The notes beneath the pieces were generated by a model. The model searched no databases, had not been told where the DNA came from, and saw only the letters and a program-made list of their open reading frames with translations. Position numbers and translations under genes: made by a program. Shown in pieces: positions 23,622 to 31,966 of a stretch of 64,000 nt of DNA. Origin of the DNA: Kribbella voronezhensis (GTDB lineage: Bacteria > Actinomycetota > Actinomycetes > Propionibacteriales > Kribbellaceae). Positions within the stretch are counted from its first letter, which is position 1. Each line of letters starts with the position of its first letter. The stretch covers positions 855,154 to 919,153 of the forward strand of contig NZ_SOCE01000001.1 of the NCBI RefSeq assembly GCF_004365175.1, read 5' to 3'.

Positions 23622-24962
23622 TCAGAGCACGGGCAGCAGCTTGTTCAGTTCGAACGGGGTGACCTGCCGGCGGTAGTCCTGCCACTCGGCGCGCTTGTTG
23701 CGGAGGAAGAAGTCGAAGACGTGCTCGCCGAGGGTCTCGGCGACCAGTTCGCTCTCCTCCATCGCCTGGATGGCCTCGGCGAGGCTGCTCGGCAGCGGCT
23801 TGATGCCCAGCGCCTTGCGTTCGCGCGACGTCAGCGACCAGACGTCGTCCTCGGCCTCGCGGGGCAGTTCGTACCCCTCCTCGATGCCCTTCAGCCCGGC
23901 CGCCAGCATCAGCGCGAACGCGAGGTACGGGTTCGCCGCCGAGTCCAGCGAGCGGAACTCGACCCGCGACGACTGCCCCTTGTGCGGCTTGTACATCGGC
24001 ACCCGGACCAGCGCGGAGCGGTTGTTGTGCCCCCAGGAGATGAACGACGGCGCCTCGTCGCCCACGGCGAGCCGCTTGTACGAGTTCACCCACTGGTTCG
24101 TCACGGCGGTGATCTCGCCCGCGTGCTGCAGCAGCCCGGCGATGAAGGCGCGCCCGGTCTTGGACAGCTGGTACTGCGCGCCGCCCTCGAAGAACGCGTT
24201 CCGGTCGCCCTCGAACAGCGACATGTGGGTGTGCATCCCCGAGCCCGGCTGGTCGCTCAGCGGCTTCGGCATGAAGGACGCGTAGATGCCCTGCGACAGC
24301 GCGACCTCCTTCACCACCACCCGGAACGTCATGATGTTGTCGGCGGTCGACAGCGCGTCGGCGTACCGCAGGTCGATCTCCTGCTGGCCCGGGCCGCCCT
24401 CGTGGTGGCTGAACTCCACCGAGATGCCCATCGACTCCAGCATCGTGATCGCCTCGCGGCGGAAGTCGTTGCCGATGCCTTGCGGGGTGTGGTCGAAGTA
24501 CCCCGACGAGTCGACCGGTTCCGGGTACGTGCCCGGCGCGCCGGTGAGCGACTTGAACAGGTAGAACTCGATCTCGGGGTGGGTGTAGAAGGTGAAGCCG
24601 AGGTCGGCCGCCTTCGACAGCGTCCGCTTCAGCACGTGCCGCGGGTCGGCGAACGACGCGGACCCGTCCGGCATGTTGATGTCGCAGAACATCCGCGCGG
24701 TGCCCATCGTCTCGCCCCGCCAGGGCAGGATCTGGAACGTCGACGGGTCCGGCTTGGCCAGCATGTCCGCCTCGGTCACCCGGGCGAACCCCTCGATCGC
24801 GGAACCGTCGAACCCGATCCCCTCGGCGAACGCGCCCTCCAGTTCGGCCGGCGCCACCGCCACCGACTTGAGGAACCCGAGCACATCGGTGAACCAGAGC
24901 CGGACGAACCGTACGTCGCGCTCCTCGAGCGCGCGCAGCACGAACTCCTGCTGCTTGTCCAT
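23622..24962 (-). CDS. glnA2: Glutamine synthetase-like enzyme GlnA2
   Basis: Type I glutamine synthetase fold, 446 residues, shorter than GlnA1 and without the NLYDLP-type adenylylation tyrosine, so GlnE should not control it. Motifs: GFDGSAIEGF near residue 54, PEIEFYLF near residue 132, SHHEGGPGQQEID near residue 188, GMHTHMSL near residue 248, HNNRSALVRVP near residue 324 and RVEFRSLDSAANPYLAFAL near residue 345. The order next to glnE matches Rv2222c-Rv2221c. In Streptomyces coelicolor, GlnA2 has been reported to act on polyamines rather than ammonia, so the substrate is open. I chose ATG 24962, which has GGAGAGGTGG 8 nt upstream, over an ATG ten codons earlier. Confidence 0.93.
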   Translation of the reverse strand: MDKQQEFVLRALEERDVRFVRLWFTDVLGFLKSVAVAPAELEGAFAEGIGFDGSAIEGFARVTEADMLAKPDPSTFQILPWRGETMGTARMFCDINMPDGSASFADPRHVLKRTLSKAADLGFTFYTHPEIEFYLFKSLTGAPGTYPEPVDSSGYFDHTPQGIGNDFRREAITMLESMGISVEFSHHEGGPGQQEIDLRYADALSTADNIMTFRVVVKEVALSQGIYASFMPKPLSDQPGSGMHTHMSLFEGDRNAFFEGGAQYQLSKTGRAFIAGLLQHAGEITAVTNQWVNSYKRLAVGDEAPSFISWGHNNRSALVRVPMYKPHKGQSSRVEFRSLDSAANPYLAFALMLAAGLKGIEEGYELPREAEDDVWSLTSRERKALGIKPLPSSLAEAIQAMEESELVAETLGEHVFDFFLRNKRAEWQDYRRQVTPFELNKLLPVL

Positions 24963-25032
24963 CGGCGAGTCCACCTCTCCAGGGGGTTCCAACGATTGTC
25001 TTGCGGGACCTCACACAGTCTGCCCCGGCCTT

Positions 25033-25048
25033 GTTAAGCGCACGTTAC
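25033..25048 (-). promoter_or_regulatory. Candidate GlnR half-site pair upstream of glnA2
   Basis: Minus strand GTAAC-N6-TTAAC, about 75 nt before the glnA2 ATG. Actinobacterial GlnR boxes have gTnAc-n6-GaAAc spacing, so the first half fits well and the second only in part. The match could be chance. Confidence 0.35.
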
Positions 25049-25235
25049 GTGTTGCGGCAGCCAACCCGCACACGCAGCCCCGGCGTACGGCGGCCGGAGG
25101 TCCGACACGCCGACCGTGATCTGGAGCGGCGACCGCGGCTTCGCACGCTCGATGTTCACGTTATCGGCGCCGGTCGTGACCCAGACATGCCGGATTCGTC
25201 ACCTGCTCGCGACCCGGAGGGCCTAAGTTTCTCCC

Positions 25236-25640
25236 GTGCAGACGATCTTCCAGGCCGCCCTGATCGTCGCCGCCGTGCTCTGCGTCAGCGACCTGCTGCT
25301 CAGCACCGCGCGCTTCATCCGGTCGGTGCAGGACCGCCGCCCGGCCGAGCTGGACGTCCTCGGCCGGCGCTGGCTGCCGATCCCGGAGCTCGGCTTCGGC
25401 ATGTTCGCGTTCTGCTGCCCCGGGCTGGTCACGCTCGGCCTGACGCACGAGAACCGGGCCCTGCCGACGATGCAGATCCTGCTCGCGGCCCTCATCTTCG
25501 GGTACGCCGGTGCGGTGCTGTCCCGCGTCGTCCGGACCCCGGGCCCGGGCGGCCGGCGGTTCCGGCTACGCGCCGGCCTGCTCCTTGGCCTGCCCGCGAT
25601 CTTCGGTCTCGTCTTCGGCCTGTCCGGCGTCGCCGGCTGA
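25236..25640 (+). CDS. Small multi-pass membrane protein
   Basis: A 134-residue protein with four hydrophobic segments: residues 4-23 (IFQAALIVAAVLCVSDLLLS), about 49-68 (PELGFGMFAFCCPGLVTLGL), about 79-98 and about 113-132. There is a Cys pair in FCCPG. I do not recognise a family. GTG at 25236 is set by TAAGTT (25224-25229) ending 6 nt upstream, a leaderless arrangement. The last 75 nt overlap, on the opposite strand, the end of the HTTM gene; both ends look coding. It is divergent from glnA2 across 270 nt. Confidence 0.7.
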   Translation: MQTIFQAALIVAAVLCVSDLLLSTARFIRSVQDRRPAELDVLGRRWLPIPELGFGMFAFCCPGLVTLGLTHENRALPTMQILLAALIFGYAGAVLSRVVRTPGPGGRRFRLRAGLLLGLPAIFGLVFGLSGVAG

Positions 25641-26471
25641 TCGCGCCCGCCACCAGGGCACGATCCGCTCCATCGGGGCGAAGGCGAGCCAGCACACGAC
25701 CGTCGGCAGGAAGTGGATCAGCAGGATCGCCGTGTTCGCGGCATGGAAGCCGAGGAAGAACAGCGCTCCCATCAACTGCCAGCGGCCCTTCAGCCAAAGA
25801 ATCGCCGGCGACAGGAACTCGCCGATGATGCCGACCCACTGCATCACGTGCAGCATCCACGGGTGATGCAGCAACCACTCCCCGACCGGATGCGGCCGCC
25901 GCACGATCGCCCAGGTCAGGATGGCGCTGCCCGGCCAGGCCAGCGTCCACCCCGCGCCCCGGAGCTTCGCGATCGCCGACAGGAAGTAGGTGCAGATCAC
26001 CGCGATCTGAACGCACCGGACTGCCCAGCCGGCCGCCTCGGACCTGGTCTGGTCGGCGTACGGATTGCCTGCTCTGGTGGACGCCACGGTCGGCAGGACC
26101 CAGAGCGCGACCGTCAGCGCGAGGTGGTCGTGGTCGACCTTGCCGTCGCTCATGCCGATCAGCACCCACCAGGTGAAGGCCGGGGCGACCACCCAGCCGG
26201 CGAGCCGCGGGAGGCGGTTGGTCGCGGCGATCAAGCAGGCGACGAGGAGTACGTAGTACAGGGCTGTCGTGTTCGCGACCGACGGCGTCGGCAGGTGGAA
26301 GAGGCGCTCCAGCAACAGTGGCTTGTAGAGGTCCGGGTGCTCGCCCTTGAGTCGCGTGTCGCGGACGAACGCGTGCATGTCGAGGATGACGAACAGGTAC
26401 AGGATCGTCCGCAGCCAGGCGATCCGGGCCAGCGCGATCGGTGGGGTGAACCAGTTGGCGACCGGCTTCAT
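25566..26471 (-). CDS. HTTM-domain membrane protein
   Basis: A 301-residue multi-pass protein of the HTTM (vitamin-K-dependent carboxylase-like) group: LARIAWLRTILYLFVILDMH with the first helix near residue 13, LTVALWVLPTVASTRAG, CTYFLSAIAKLRGAGWTLAW (near residue 160), and WVGIIGEFLSPAILWLKGRW. The Lys-rich catalytic site of true gamma-carboxylases cannot be confirmed here; bacterial HTTM proteins mostly have no known activity. It follows a gene for a membrane-anchored protein with a 4-nt overlap (ATGA), so the two are one unit, an arrangement seen often for HTTM proteins. The last 25 residues are Glu/Asp/Gln-rich and overlap the convergent neighbour. Confidence 0.75.
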   Translation of the reverse strand: MKPVANWFTPPIALARIAWLRTILYLFVILDMHAFVRDTRLKGEHPDLYKPLLLERLFHLPTPSVANTTALYYVLLVACLIAATNRLPRLAGWVVAPAFTWWVLIGMSDGKVDHDHLALTVALWVLPTVASTRAGNPYADQTRSEAAGWAVRCVQIAVICTYFLSAIAKLRGAGWTLAWPGSAILTWAIVRRPHPVGEWLLHHPWMLHVMQWVGIIGEFLSPAILWLKGRWQLMGALFFLGFHAANTAILLIHFLPTVVCWLAFAPMERIVPWWRARSAGDAGQAEDETEDRGQAKEQAGA

Positions 26472-26950
26472 CGGCGCACCTGCCAGGTGGCCAGTACTTC
26501 GGACTTCGGCGGGCCGACGACACGGCCCTTGACCAGCGTCGTGGTGTCCCGGATCAGCTCGAGTTTCACGTACTTCGGTTTGTCCGGGTGCTTCTTCGCC
26601 CAGCCGTCCGCGACCGCCTGCAACTTGGCCGGGTCCGCGACGATCTCGCCGGTGCGGGCCTCGATCTCGGCCCGCGCGACCCCGGCGCCCTCGATGTTCA
26701 GCGGTACGTCGACCGTCGTACCGGCGTCGGTCCGCGCGGTGATCCGGGTGTAGGTGATGGAGGCGTCGTCAGCCACGCTGCCGGCGTACTGCGACATCGG
26801 CCCGAACGGCCACGCGTCGTCGCTGGCCTGCACCGAGCCGTTGATCAGCAGCCCGATCCCGGCCAGTGCGACCAGGACGCGAACGCCCTTGCCGATCCTG
26901 CCAAGCCGCACGTCCCCGGTGCGGTCGTCGCTAACCTTCACGCCGGTCAT
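26468..26950 (-). CDS. Single-pass membrane protein, partner of HTTM protein
   Basis: A 160-residue protein with a 20-residue polar lead, one membrane helix (GVRVLVALAGIGLLINGSVQ, about residues 22-41) and an outside domain with the WPFGPMSQYAGS motif near residue 47, seen in small partners of HTTM proteins. The remaining part is beta-rich (ITYTRITARTDAGTTVDVPL). ATG 26950 was chosen over an ATG nine codons earlier because it gives a shorter polar lead; neither has a strong ribosome site. It overlaps the HTTM start by 4 nt. Function unknown, probably substrate or partner of the HTTM enzyme. Confidence 0.72.
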   Translation of the reverse strand: MTGVKVSDDRTGDVRLGRIGKGVRVLVALAGIGLLINGSVQASDDAWPFGPMSQYAGSVADDASITYTRITARTDAGTTVDVPLNIEGAGVARAEIEARTGEIVADPAKLQAVADGWAKKHPDKPKYVKLELIRDTTTLVKGRVVGPPKSEVLATWQVRR

Positions 26951-27049
26951 TACACACCAAGGCGGTGCCGCGCCCACCTCAGGCCGGTGTCACGATCACG
27001 GCCCGCCGCAGTGAGAATATCGGCAGACGTTTACCGAAAGGGACACTTG

Positions 27050-27412
27050 ATGGCGACGATCCAGCAGGTCGCGGAGGCCTTCTCGGCGCACCGGTTCCGG
27101 GAGGTCTACGACTTCTTCCACCCCGACATCCAGTGGATCCTGGTCGGCGCCGCGAAGCTCGAGGGCCGCGACCAGGTGGTGGCGGCCTGCGAGGGATCGC
27201 TGCAGGAACTGGCCCGGACGACCACCCAGTTCCTCCGCTTCAAGACCGCGGCCGGTCCCGAGGTGGTCGCCGTCGACGCGATCGCCCGCTACGTGGACAC
27301 CAAGTGGAAAAGCACCTTCGTCTCCAGTTGCGACATCTACGAGTTCACCCAGGGCGCGCTCACGAAGATCACCACCTACACCGTCGAGGTCGACTCCTCC
27401 GCCGTGAAGTGA
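27050..27412 (+). CDS. SnoaL-like (NTF2-fold) protein
   Basis: A 120-residue protein with the NTF2-like cone fold typical of SnoaL/ketosteroid-isomerase relatives: QQVAEAFSAHRFREVYDFFH (residues 5-24), PDIQWILVGAAKLEGRDQVV, then ITTYTVEVD at the end. The ligand or reaction is unknown. ATG 27050 has GAAAGGGA 5 nt upstream. It is divergent from the small membrane-protein gene and its last 37 nt overlap the convergent DUF418 gene. Confidence 0.82.
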   Translation: MATIQQVAEAFSAHRFREVYDFFHPDIQWILVGAAKLEGRDQVVAACEGSLQELARTTTQFLRFKTAAGPEVVAVDAIARYVDTKWKSTFVSSCDIYEFTQGALTKITTYTVEVDSSAVK

Positions 27413-28563
27413 AGCCGCCGTCGATAGGTGATGCTGCGGATGAGGGTTTCGAAGGGGCCTCGGTAGCCGGCGCGGCGCATCTGGTCGGCCAGTAGGACGG
27501 TCAGGAGCCAGGTCGCTGTCGCGAGGAGTGCGGTGGTGGTGATCGAAAGATTGTCGGCGAGGCCTGCCAGGTAGGGGGTGAAGGCAACGGTCCAGATCAC
27601 CGACTGGGTGAGGTAGCAGGTGAGGGATCGCTGGCCGACCGCGGAGATCGCGAGGGTGATCCGGCCGGGGTGGTCCTTGAGCCGGATGGCGATCAGCGCG
27701 ATGAGGGCGGCGTACCCGAAACCGCCGAGCGTGCCGCAGGCGTCGTGCAAGGGGCCGAAGCGGTCGAGTGGGTGCGGTTCGCTGGTGAAGCCGGCGATCC
27801 AGAGCGATACCGGGAGCGCGCCGGCGATGGCAGCGCCGATGCCTAGTACTGCGATTGTTTGCAGTAGAGCCTTGTGTTGCTCGGGGCGCTCGAGGATGCG
27901 CCGGCGGCCGGCCCAGACGCCGACGAGGTACGGGCAGGCGAACCCGATCGGGCCGAGGAGCGCGATCACCGGCTGGACCGGGAGGCGGGCTTGCAGGCCG
28001 TCGAGGAAGTTCGGCGGCAGCATCGACGGGTCCGGCGGATCCGCGCTGACCGCCATCGACCCGTCGCTCGGGAGAATGGTCAACACGAAGAACGCGAGCG
28101 CCGCGAGGAGGATCCAGCGGTCCTTCCACCGGAGCACCCAGACACCGGCGAACAGCAGTACACCGTACGCGGCCAGGATGTCGCCGATGTAGAGCAGCAT
28201 CGCGTGCAGGAACCCGAGCCCGACGAGCACCAGGCTCCGCCGCCAGAGCAGCCACCGGACCGATCGCCAGGCGACCCCTTGCTCGGTCTGCCGCGCCGCG
28301 ATCCGCGCCACGCCGTACCCGAACAACACCCCGAACATCGGAAACGCCCGCCCGTCCACCAGCGTCGAGATCCCACCCGCGACCAGCCGATCGACCCCCG
28401 ACCCCCCACCCGGAAACCCACCCCGAACAACCGCCCCTTGCAAGAAGTAATGCGAGTTGGCCAGCGCGATGAACAACAACATGAACCCCCGCGCCAAATC
28501 CGGCCCCAACGCCCGCCGCCCCAACCCGGTAGGCCCACCTGAACTGTCCACGCACTCAGCCAA
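27376..28563 (-). CDS. DUF418 membrane protein
   Basis: A 395-residue protein with about nine to ten membrane segments. The pattern GPDLARGFMLLFIALANSHY (near residue 20), GRAFPMFGVLFGYGVA (near residue 71) and the C-terminal part QRSLTCYLTQSVI ... GPFETLIRSITY is that of DUF418 proteins, distantly related to membrane acyltransferases. A transferase or transport role is possible but unproven. The start used is a TTG; a GTG four codons later is an alternative and neither has a clear ribosome site. Its 3' end overlaps the SnoaL-like gene by 37 nt, adding about 12 residues after the normal family end. Confidence 0.82.
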   Translation of the reverse strand: MAECVDSSGGPTGLGRRALGPDLARGFMLLFIALANSHYFLQGAVVRGGFPGGGSGVDRLVAGGISTLVDGRAFPMFGVLFGYGVARIAARQTEQGVAWRSVRWLLWRRSLVLVGLGFLHAMLLYIGDILAAYGVLLFAGVWVLRWKDRWILLAALAFFVLTILPSDGSMAVSADPPDPSMLPPNFLDGLQARLPVQPVIALLGPIGFACPYLVGVWAGRRRILERPEQHKALLQTIAVLGIGAAIAGALPVSLWIAGFTSEPHPLDRFGPLHDACGTLGGFGYAALIALIAIRLKDHPGRITLAISAVGQRSLTCYLTQSVIWTVAFTPYLAGLADNLSITTTALLATATWLLTVLLADQMRRAGYRGPFETLIRSITYRRRLHFTAEESTSTV

Positions 28564-28646
28564 CCGGCAAGGCCCATCACCAGAAATCAGCCAAAGTACC
28601 CGGCCCCCTGACCAAGGTATGAAGAGGACGGAGAGAAGGGACCAAG

Positions 28647-29291
28647 ATGCTCGGAGAACTTGCGCGCCGATGGCAGGCAGGACGGCAGCTCAGCCGCGGG
28701 TGGAGCGATGTGTCCGAGGACCACGGCGTGATCGTGCTCCGCATCGGGGATCCCGAGCGGATGGTGTCCTACCTAGCCGCCGACGAAGACCTTCCGTACG
28801 CCGCCCAGTTGGCGCGCGACGACGAGTATCCGGCTGGGCTTTCCTGGCTGAGCGTGGTGACGACCGAGACGAGTCGGGTGTTGCCGCGGATCCAGGCGGA
28901 GGGGCTGGACTATCGGCGTACCGAATGGTTGATGACGGTTGCCTTGGACCGGCAGTCCGTACGCCGTGCGCCCGCGCCGTACGCGGTTGAGGTGGAACTC
29001 TGCGGCGACTGGGTCGTTGCGGCGGAGGTTCGCGCGGGAGATGTGGTCGCCGCGAGCGGACAGCTGGTTGTCATAGGTAAGGACGCGGTGGCCGATCTGA
29101 TCTGGACCGAGCCGGAGCATCGACGCCAAGGGCTGGCCGGCGCGATGATGTCGGCGCTGGTCGAGGAGGCGCGGAGGGCCGGCGCGACTACGGGGTTGCT
29201 GGCTGCGTCGCGTGAAGGTCGGGCGCTCTACAGCCGGTTGGGGTGGGAGACGTTCGCCGAGATTCTGGTAGCTCGGACCGGGGTCAGGTGA
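28647..29291 (+). CDS. GNAT-family N-acetyltransferase
   Basis: A 214-residue protein with a C-terminal acetyl-CoA-binding core: VADLIWTEPEHRRQGLAGAM (Q/R-x-x-G-x-A loop near residue 160), MSALVEEARRAGATTGLLAA, SREGRALYSRLGWE. The N-terminal half (residues 1-100) resembles the partial GNAT fold of two-domain relatives. Target unknown. The ATG follows AGAAGGGA. Its end overlaps the permease gene on the other strand by 8 nt. Confidence 0.85.
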   Translation: MLGELARRWQAGRQLSRGWSDVSEDHGVIVLRIGDPERMVSYLAADEDLPYAAQLARDDEYPAGLSWLSVVTTETSRVLPRIQAEGLDYRRTEWLMTVALDRQSVRRAPAPYAVEVELCGDWVVAAEVRAGDVVAASGQLVVIGKDAVADLIWTEPEHRRQGLAGAMMSALVEEARRAGATTGLLAASREGRALYSRLGWETFAEILVARTGVR

Positions 29292-30276
29292 GGCGGACTC
29301 GGGGGTCTATGAGGCTGTAGGTGATGTCTACCAGGAGGTTCATGGCTACGAGGATGACCGAGGCGAGGAGGACCGTGCCCATGATGACGGGGAGGTCGTA
29401 GTTGCTGACGCTGTCGACGACCAGGTTGCCGAGGCCGGGGAGGTCGAAGATCTTTTCGGTGAAGATCGCGCCGGAGAGGCTGCCGGCGATGTCGAGGCCG
29501 AAGATGGTGATGACCGGGATGAGACCGGCGCGGAGGGCGTGCTTGTAGGTGACCATGCGATCCGACAGGCCCTTGGCGCGCGCCGTACGGATGAAGTCCT
29601 CGCTGAGTGTCTCGACCATCGAGCCGCGCGAGTAGCGGGCGTAGTCGGTGCAGCTGTAGATGCCCAGCACGAGCCACGGCGTGAGCAGGCCGCCGAACCA
29701 TTTCGCCAGGTTCTCCGACGGTGGCGTCCAGCCTCCGCGCGGGAGGATCGGATAGAGGATGGTCAGGTACAGCGCGACCATCAGGCCGACGATGTAGTAC
29801 GGCACCGAGCTGACCACGAGCGTGGTGCTCATCAGGAACCGGTCGCTCGCGGTACCTCGCCGCTTCGCCGCCATCGCGCCGACCGAGACACCGATGGTCA
29901 GCACGAGCAGGGCGTACCCGGCCACCAGCGACACCGTCACCGGCAGCCTGCTGGAGAGCATGTCGTACACCGGCCGGTCGTTCTTGAAGGAGAAGCCGAG
30001 GCACGGCGCGGGGCAGTGCTGGGTGAAGCCGGACGTCACGAAGTCCCGGCCCACCACGATGCCTTCGACGTACTCCGCGAACTGCTGCACCTTGGGCCGG
30101 TCCAGATGCAGGTTGCGCTTGATCTCGTTGTAGCGCTGCTGGGTGCAGTTGCGCTCACCGCAGATCGCGCCGGCCGGGTCGGTCGGCGCGACGAAGAACA
30201 ACGTGAAGGTCGCGACCAGCGTGACCAGGACGACGCTGAGGGCGCTGACCAGCCGACGACCAACGAAGTGCACCAC
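29284..30276 (-). CDS. ABC transporter permease, DppB/OppB type, without partners
   Basis: Peptide/nickel-type permease of 330 residues. It starts VVHFVGRRLVSALSVVLVTL with the typical N-terminal helix, has a periplasmic segment with Cys pairs (CGERNCTQQRYNEIKRNLHL; then HCPAPC), and the EAA region DFIRTARAKGLSDRMVTYKH (about residues 235-254), then GAIFTEKIFDLPGLG. The usual partners (DppC permease, two ATPases, binding protein) are not within 20 kb in this window. GTG at 30276 has AGGAG 7 nt upstream, better than a longer reading to 30363. It may be served by an operon elsewhere or be a remnant. Confidence 0.85.
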   Translation of the reverse strand: MVHFVGRRLVSALSVVLVTLVATFTLFFVAPTDPAGAICGERNCTQQRYNEIKRNLHLDRPKVQQFAEYVEGIVVGRDFVTSGFTQHCPAPCLGFSFKNDRPVYDMLSSRLPVTVSLVAGYALLVLTIGVSVGAMAAKRRGTASDRFLMSTTLVVSSVPYYIVGLMVALYLTILYPILPRGGWTPPSENLAKWFGGLLTPWLVLGIYSCTDYARYSRGSMVETLSEDFIRTARAKGLSDRMVTYKHALRAGLIPVITIFGLDIAGSLSGAIFTEKIFDLPGLGNLVVDSVSNYDLPVIMGTVLLASVILVAMNLLVDITYSLIDPRVRLT

Positions 30277-30389
30277 GAGCTGACTCCTGCATCTGCCGAC
30301 GGATCCGGGGCGACCCCCAGCCGCCGCGACATGGTTCCATACCCGGCCGTCGCCGGTTGCCATCGACCGGCAGATCTACGGCGCAGGCG

Positions 30390-31751
30390 TCAGACCGCGC
30401 CGAATCGTTCGGTGTGGATGCGGCGCAGCGGGATGCCGCGGGCGGAGAGTTCGTGGCTGACGGCATGGACCATCGGCGCCGGGCCGCAGAGGAAGTAGTT
30501 GAGCCGGGCCGGGTTGCGGGGCAGGTAGCGGTTGAGCAGTTCGCCGCTGATCCGGCCCGCCTCGCCGATCCACTCCGGCCCCGGCCGGCTGATCACCTCG
30601 ACGACCTTGAGGTTGAGGCGCTGGCGGACCTCCTCGATCTCGGGCCGGAGCATCAACTCCTCGACGGTCCGGGCTGCAATGATCAGCCAGTGCCGGCGAC
30701 GGTCGCGGCGATCGGCGAGCGTCCGGAGCATGCTCAGCAGCGGGGTGATGCCGACGCCGGCCGCGATCATCATGAACCCCGACGAGCCGTCGTACCCCTC
30801 GATCGTGAAACCGCCGTACGGGCCGTCCAGGAACACCCGGCGGCCGGGCCGCAGACCACTGAGCAGTTCGGTGTAGTCGCCGAGTGCCTTGATCGTGAAC
30901 TGTTTGACCTGGGGCCGCTGCGCCGTCGAGGAGATGCTGAACGGATGCTCCTCGAACACGAAGGCGGTGGAGCCGAACTTGAGCCAGGCGAACTGCCCGG
31001 CATTGAACGGTACGCCGGCATGCCGGTCGGCCCGGATCGTCAGGGTGACTCCGTCGCCAGGCTCGTGTCGTACTTGCTCGAGCAGATAGGACCGTCGGCT
31101 CGCACGCAGCGGCAACCACAGCCACCGGCGTACGGTCAGCGCCGCCACCAGCAGTCCCGTCGTGCAGAACCAGATCGCCAGCAGCGGCTTCGAGATCAGG
31201 TGCCGAAGCCACCAGACGTGCAGCCAGGCAGTCAGCAGCACGATCCACGCGAGTGCGTTGTGGACCAGTCGCCACCCTTCGTACCGCGGCTGGCGGCTGG
31301 GCCTGGTGATCGCGAGGCCGACCATCAGGATCAGCGCCAGCGTCGAGCAGGTCGCCGCCCGAGCGGCCCAGGTGGTGTGTGCCAGGTCGAAGATGGCGAA
31401 GTGGCGCCGGTCCTCGATCAGCACCGCGACCAGGTGCAGCAGTACCAGGACCACCGCCGCCTTCGCGATGGACCGATGGATCTTGAGGATGGTCTCGATC
31501 CCGAACGCGGCGATCAGTGGCGACACCCGCGCCGGCAGGATCACCGCGACCACCAGCGCGGAGAAGGCCACCAGGCCGAGGCTCAACGCGATCGCCTCGC
31601 CGACCGACAGGTCGTGCGAGCCCAGTGACAGCCAACTGAGGAACAGCGGAACCAGGAGTGCTTCGAGATAGAGCAGGAACCAGCCGATCCGGGCAGCTGG
31701 TCCGTGCACATGCGTGCTGACAGGTCTTCGGCGGATCATCTCGGTTCCCAT
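30390..31751 (-). CDS. Ferric reductase-like membrane flavoprotein
   Basis: A 453-residue redox protein. Residues 15-210 form a ferric-reductase-like membrane domain with about six helices and spaced His residues (KIHRSIAK, LLHLVAVL, VHNALAW, AWLHVWW) able to hold two haems. The rest is an FAD/NAD(P)H oxidoreductase: EEHPFSISS (flavin), VFLDGPYGGF, AAGVGITPLLSMLR (NAD), and the C-terminal NYFLCGPAPMVHAV. It would pass electrons from NAD(P)H across the membrane, to iron or another acceptor. ATG 31751 has AAGGA 5 nt upstream. No 2Fe-2S motif is seen. It is divergent from nadE. Confidence 0.88.
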   Translation of the reverse strand: MGTEMIRRRPVSTHVHGPAARIGWFLLYLEALLVPLFLSWLSLGSHDLSVGEAIALSLGLVAFSALVVAVILPARVSPLIAAFGIETILKIHRSIAKAAVVLVLLHLVAVLIEDRRHFAIFDLAHTTWAARAATCSTLALILMVGLAITRPSRQPRYEGWRLVHNALAWIVLLTAWLHVWWLRHLISKPLLAIWFCTTGLLVAALTVRRWLWLPLRASRRSYLLEQVRHEPGDGVTLTIRADRHAGVPFNAGQFAWLKFGSTAFVFEEHPFSISSTAQRPQVKQFTIKALGDYTELLSGLRPGRRVFLDGPYGGFTIEGYDGSSGFMMIAAGVGITPLLSMLRTLADRRDRRRHWLIIAARTVEELMLRPEIEEVRQRLNLKVVEVISRPGPEWIGEAGRISGELLNRYLPRNPARLNYFLCGPAPMVHAVSHELSARGIPLRRIHTERFGAV

Positions 31752-31812
31752 CCGCATCCTTCGGGGGTGTGACTGGAACCTACGCCCCCGCGGAAGTGGT
31801 CCGGAATGCCCC

Positions 31813-31882
31813 ATTTCGTTAAGAAATAGCCCTGTTCGATTCCACCTTGGTCCAGCCCGGCACAACAGTTGCCGTAGGCAAC
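31813..31882. promoter_or_regulatory. Two inverted repeats between the ferric reductase-like gene and nadE
   Basis: ATTTC-N5-GAAAT (31813-31827) and GTTGCC-N3-GGCAAC (31868-31882), both perfect. They are 60 and 115 nt before the reductase start and about 85-140 nt before nadE, so they could bind regulators of either gene. No regulator can be named. Confidence 0.4.
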
Positions 31883-31966
31883 CAGATCACTCACCGACTT
31901 ACTCCTGACAAAGTCGCCCGGGGAGTTGGCTGAGCGCGGGCCCGACTTGGCAGTAGGGTTCGGGGC

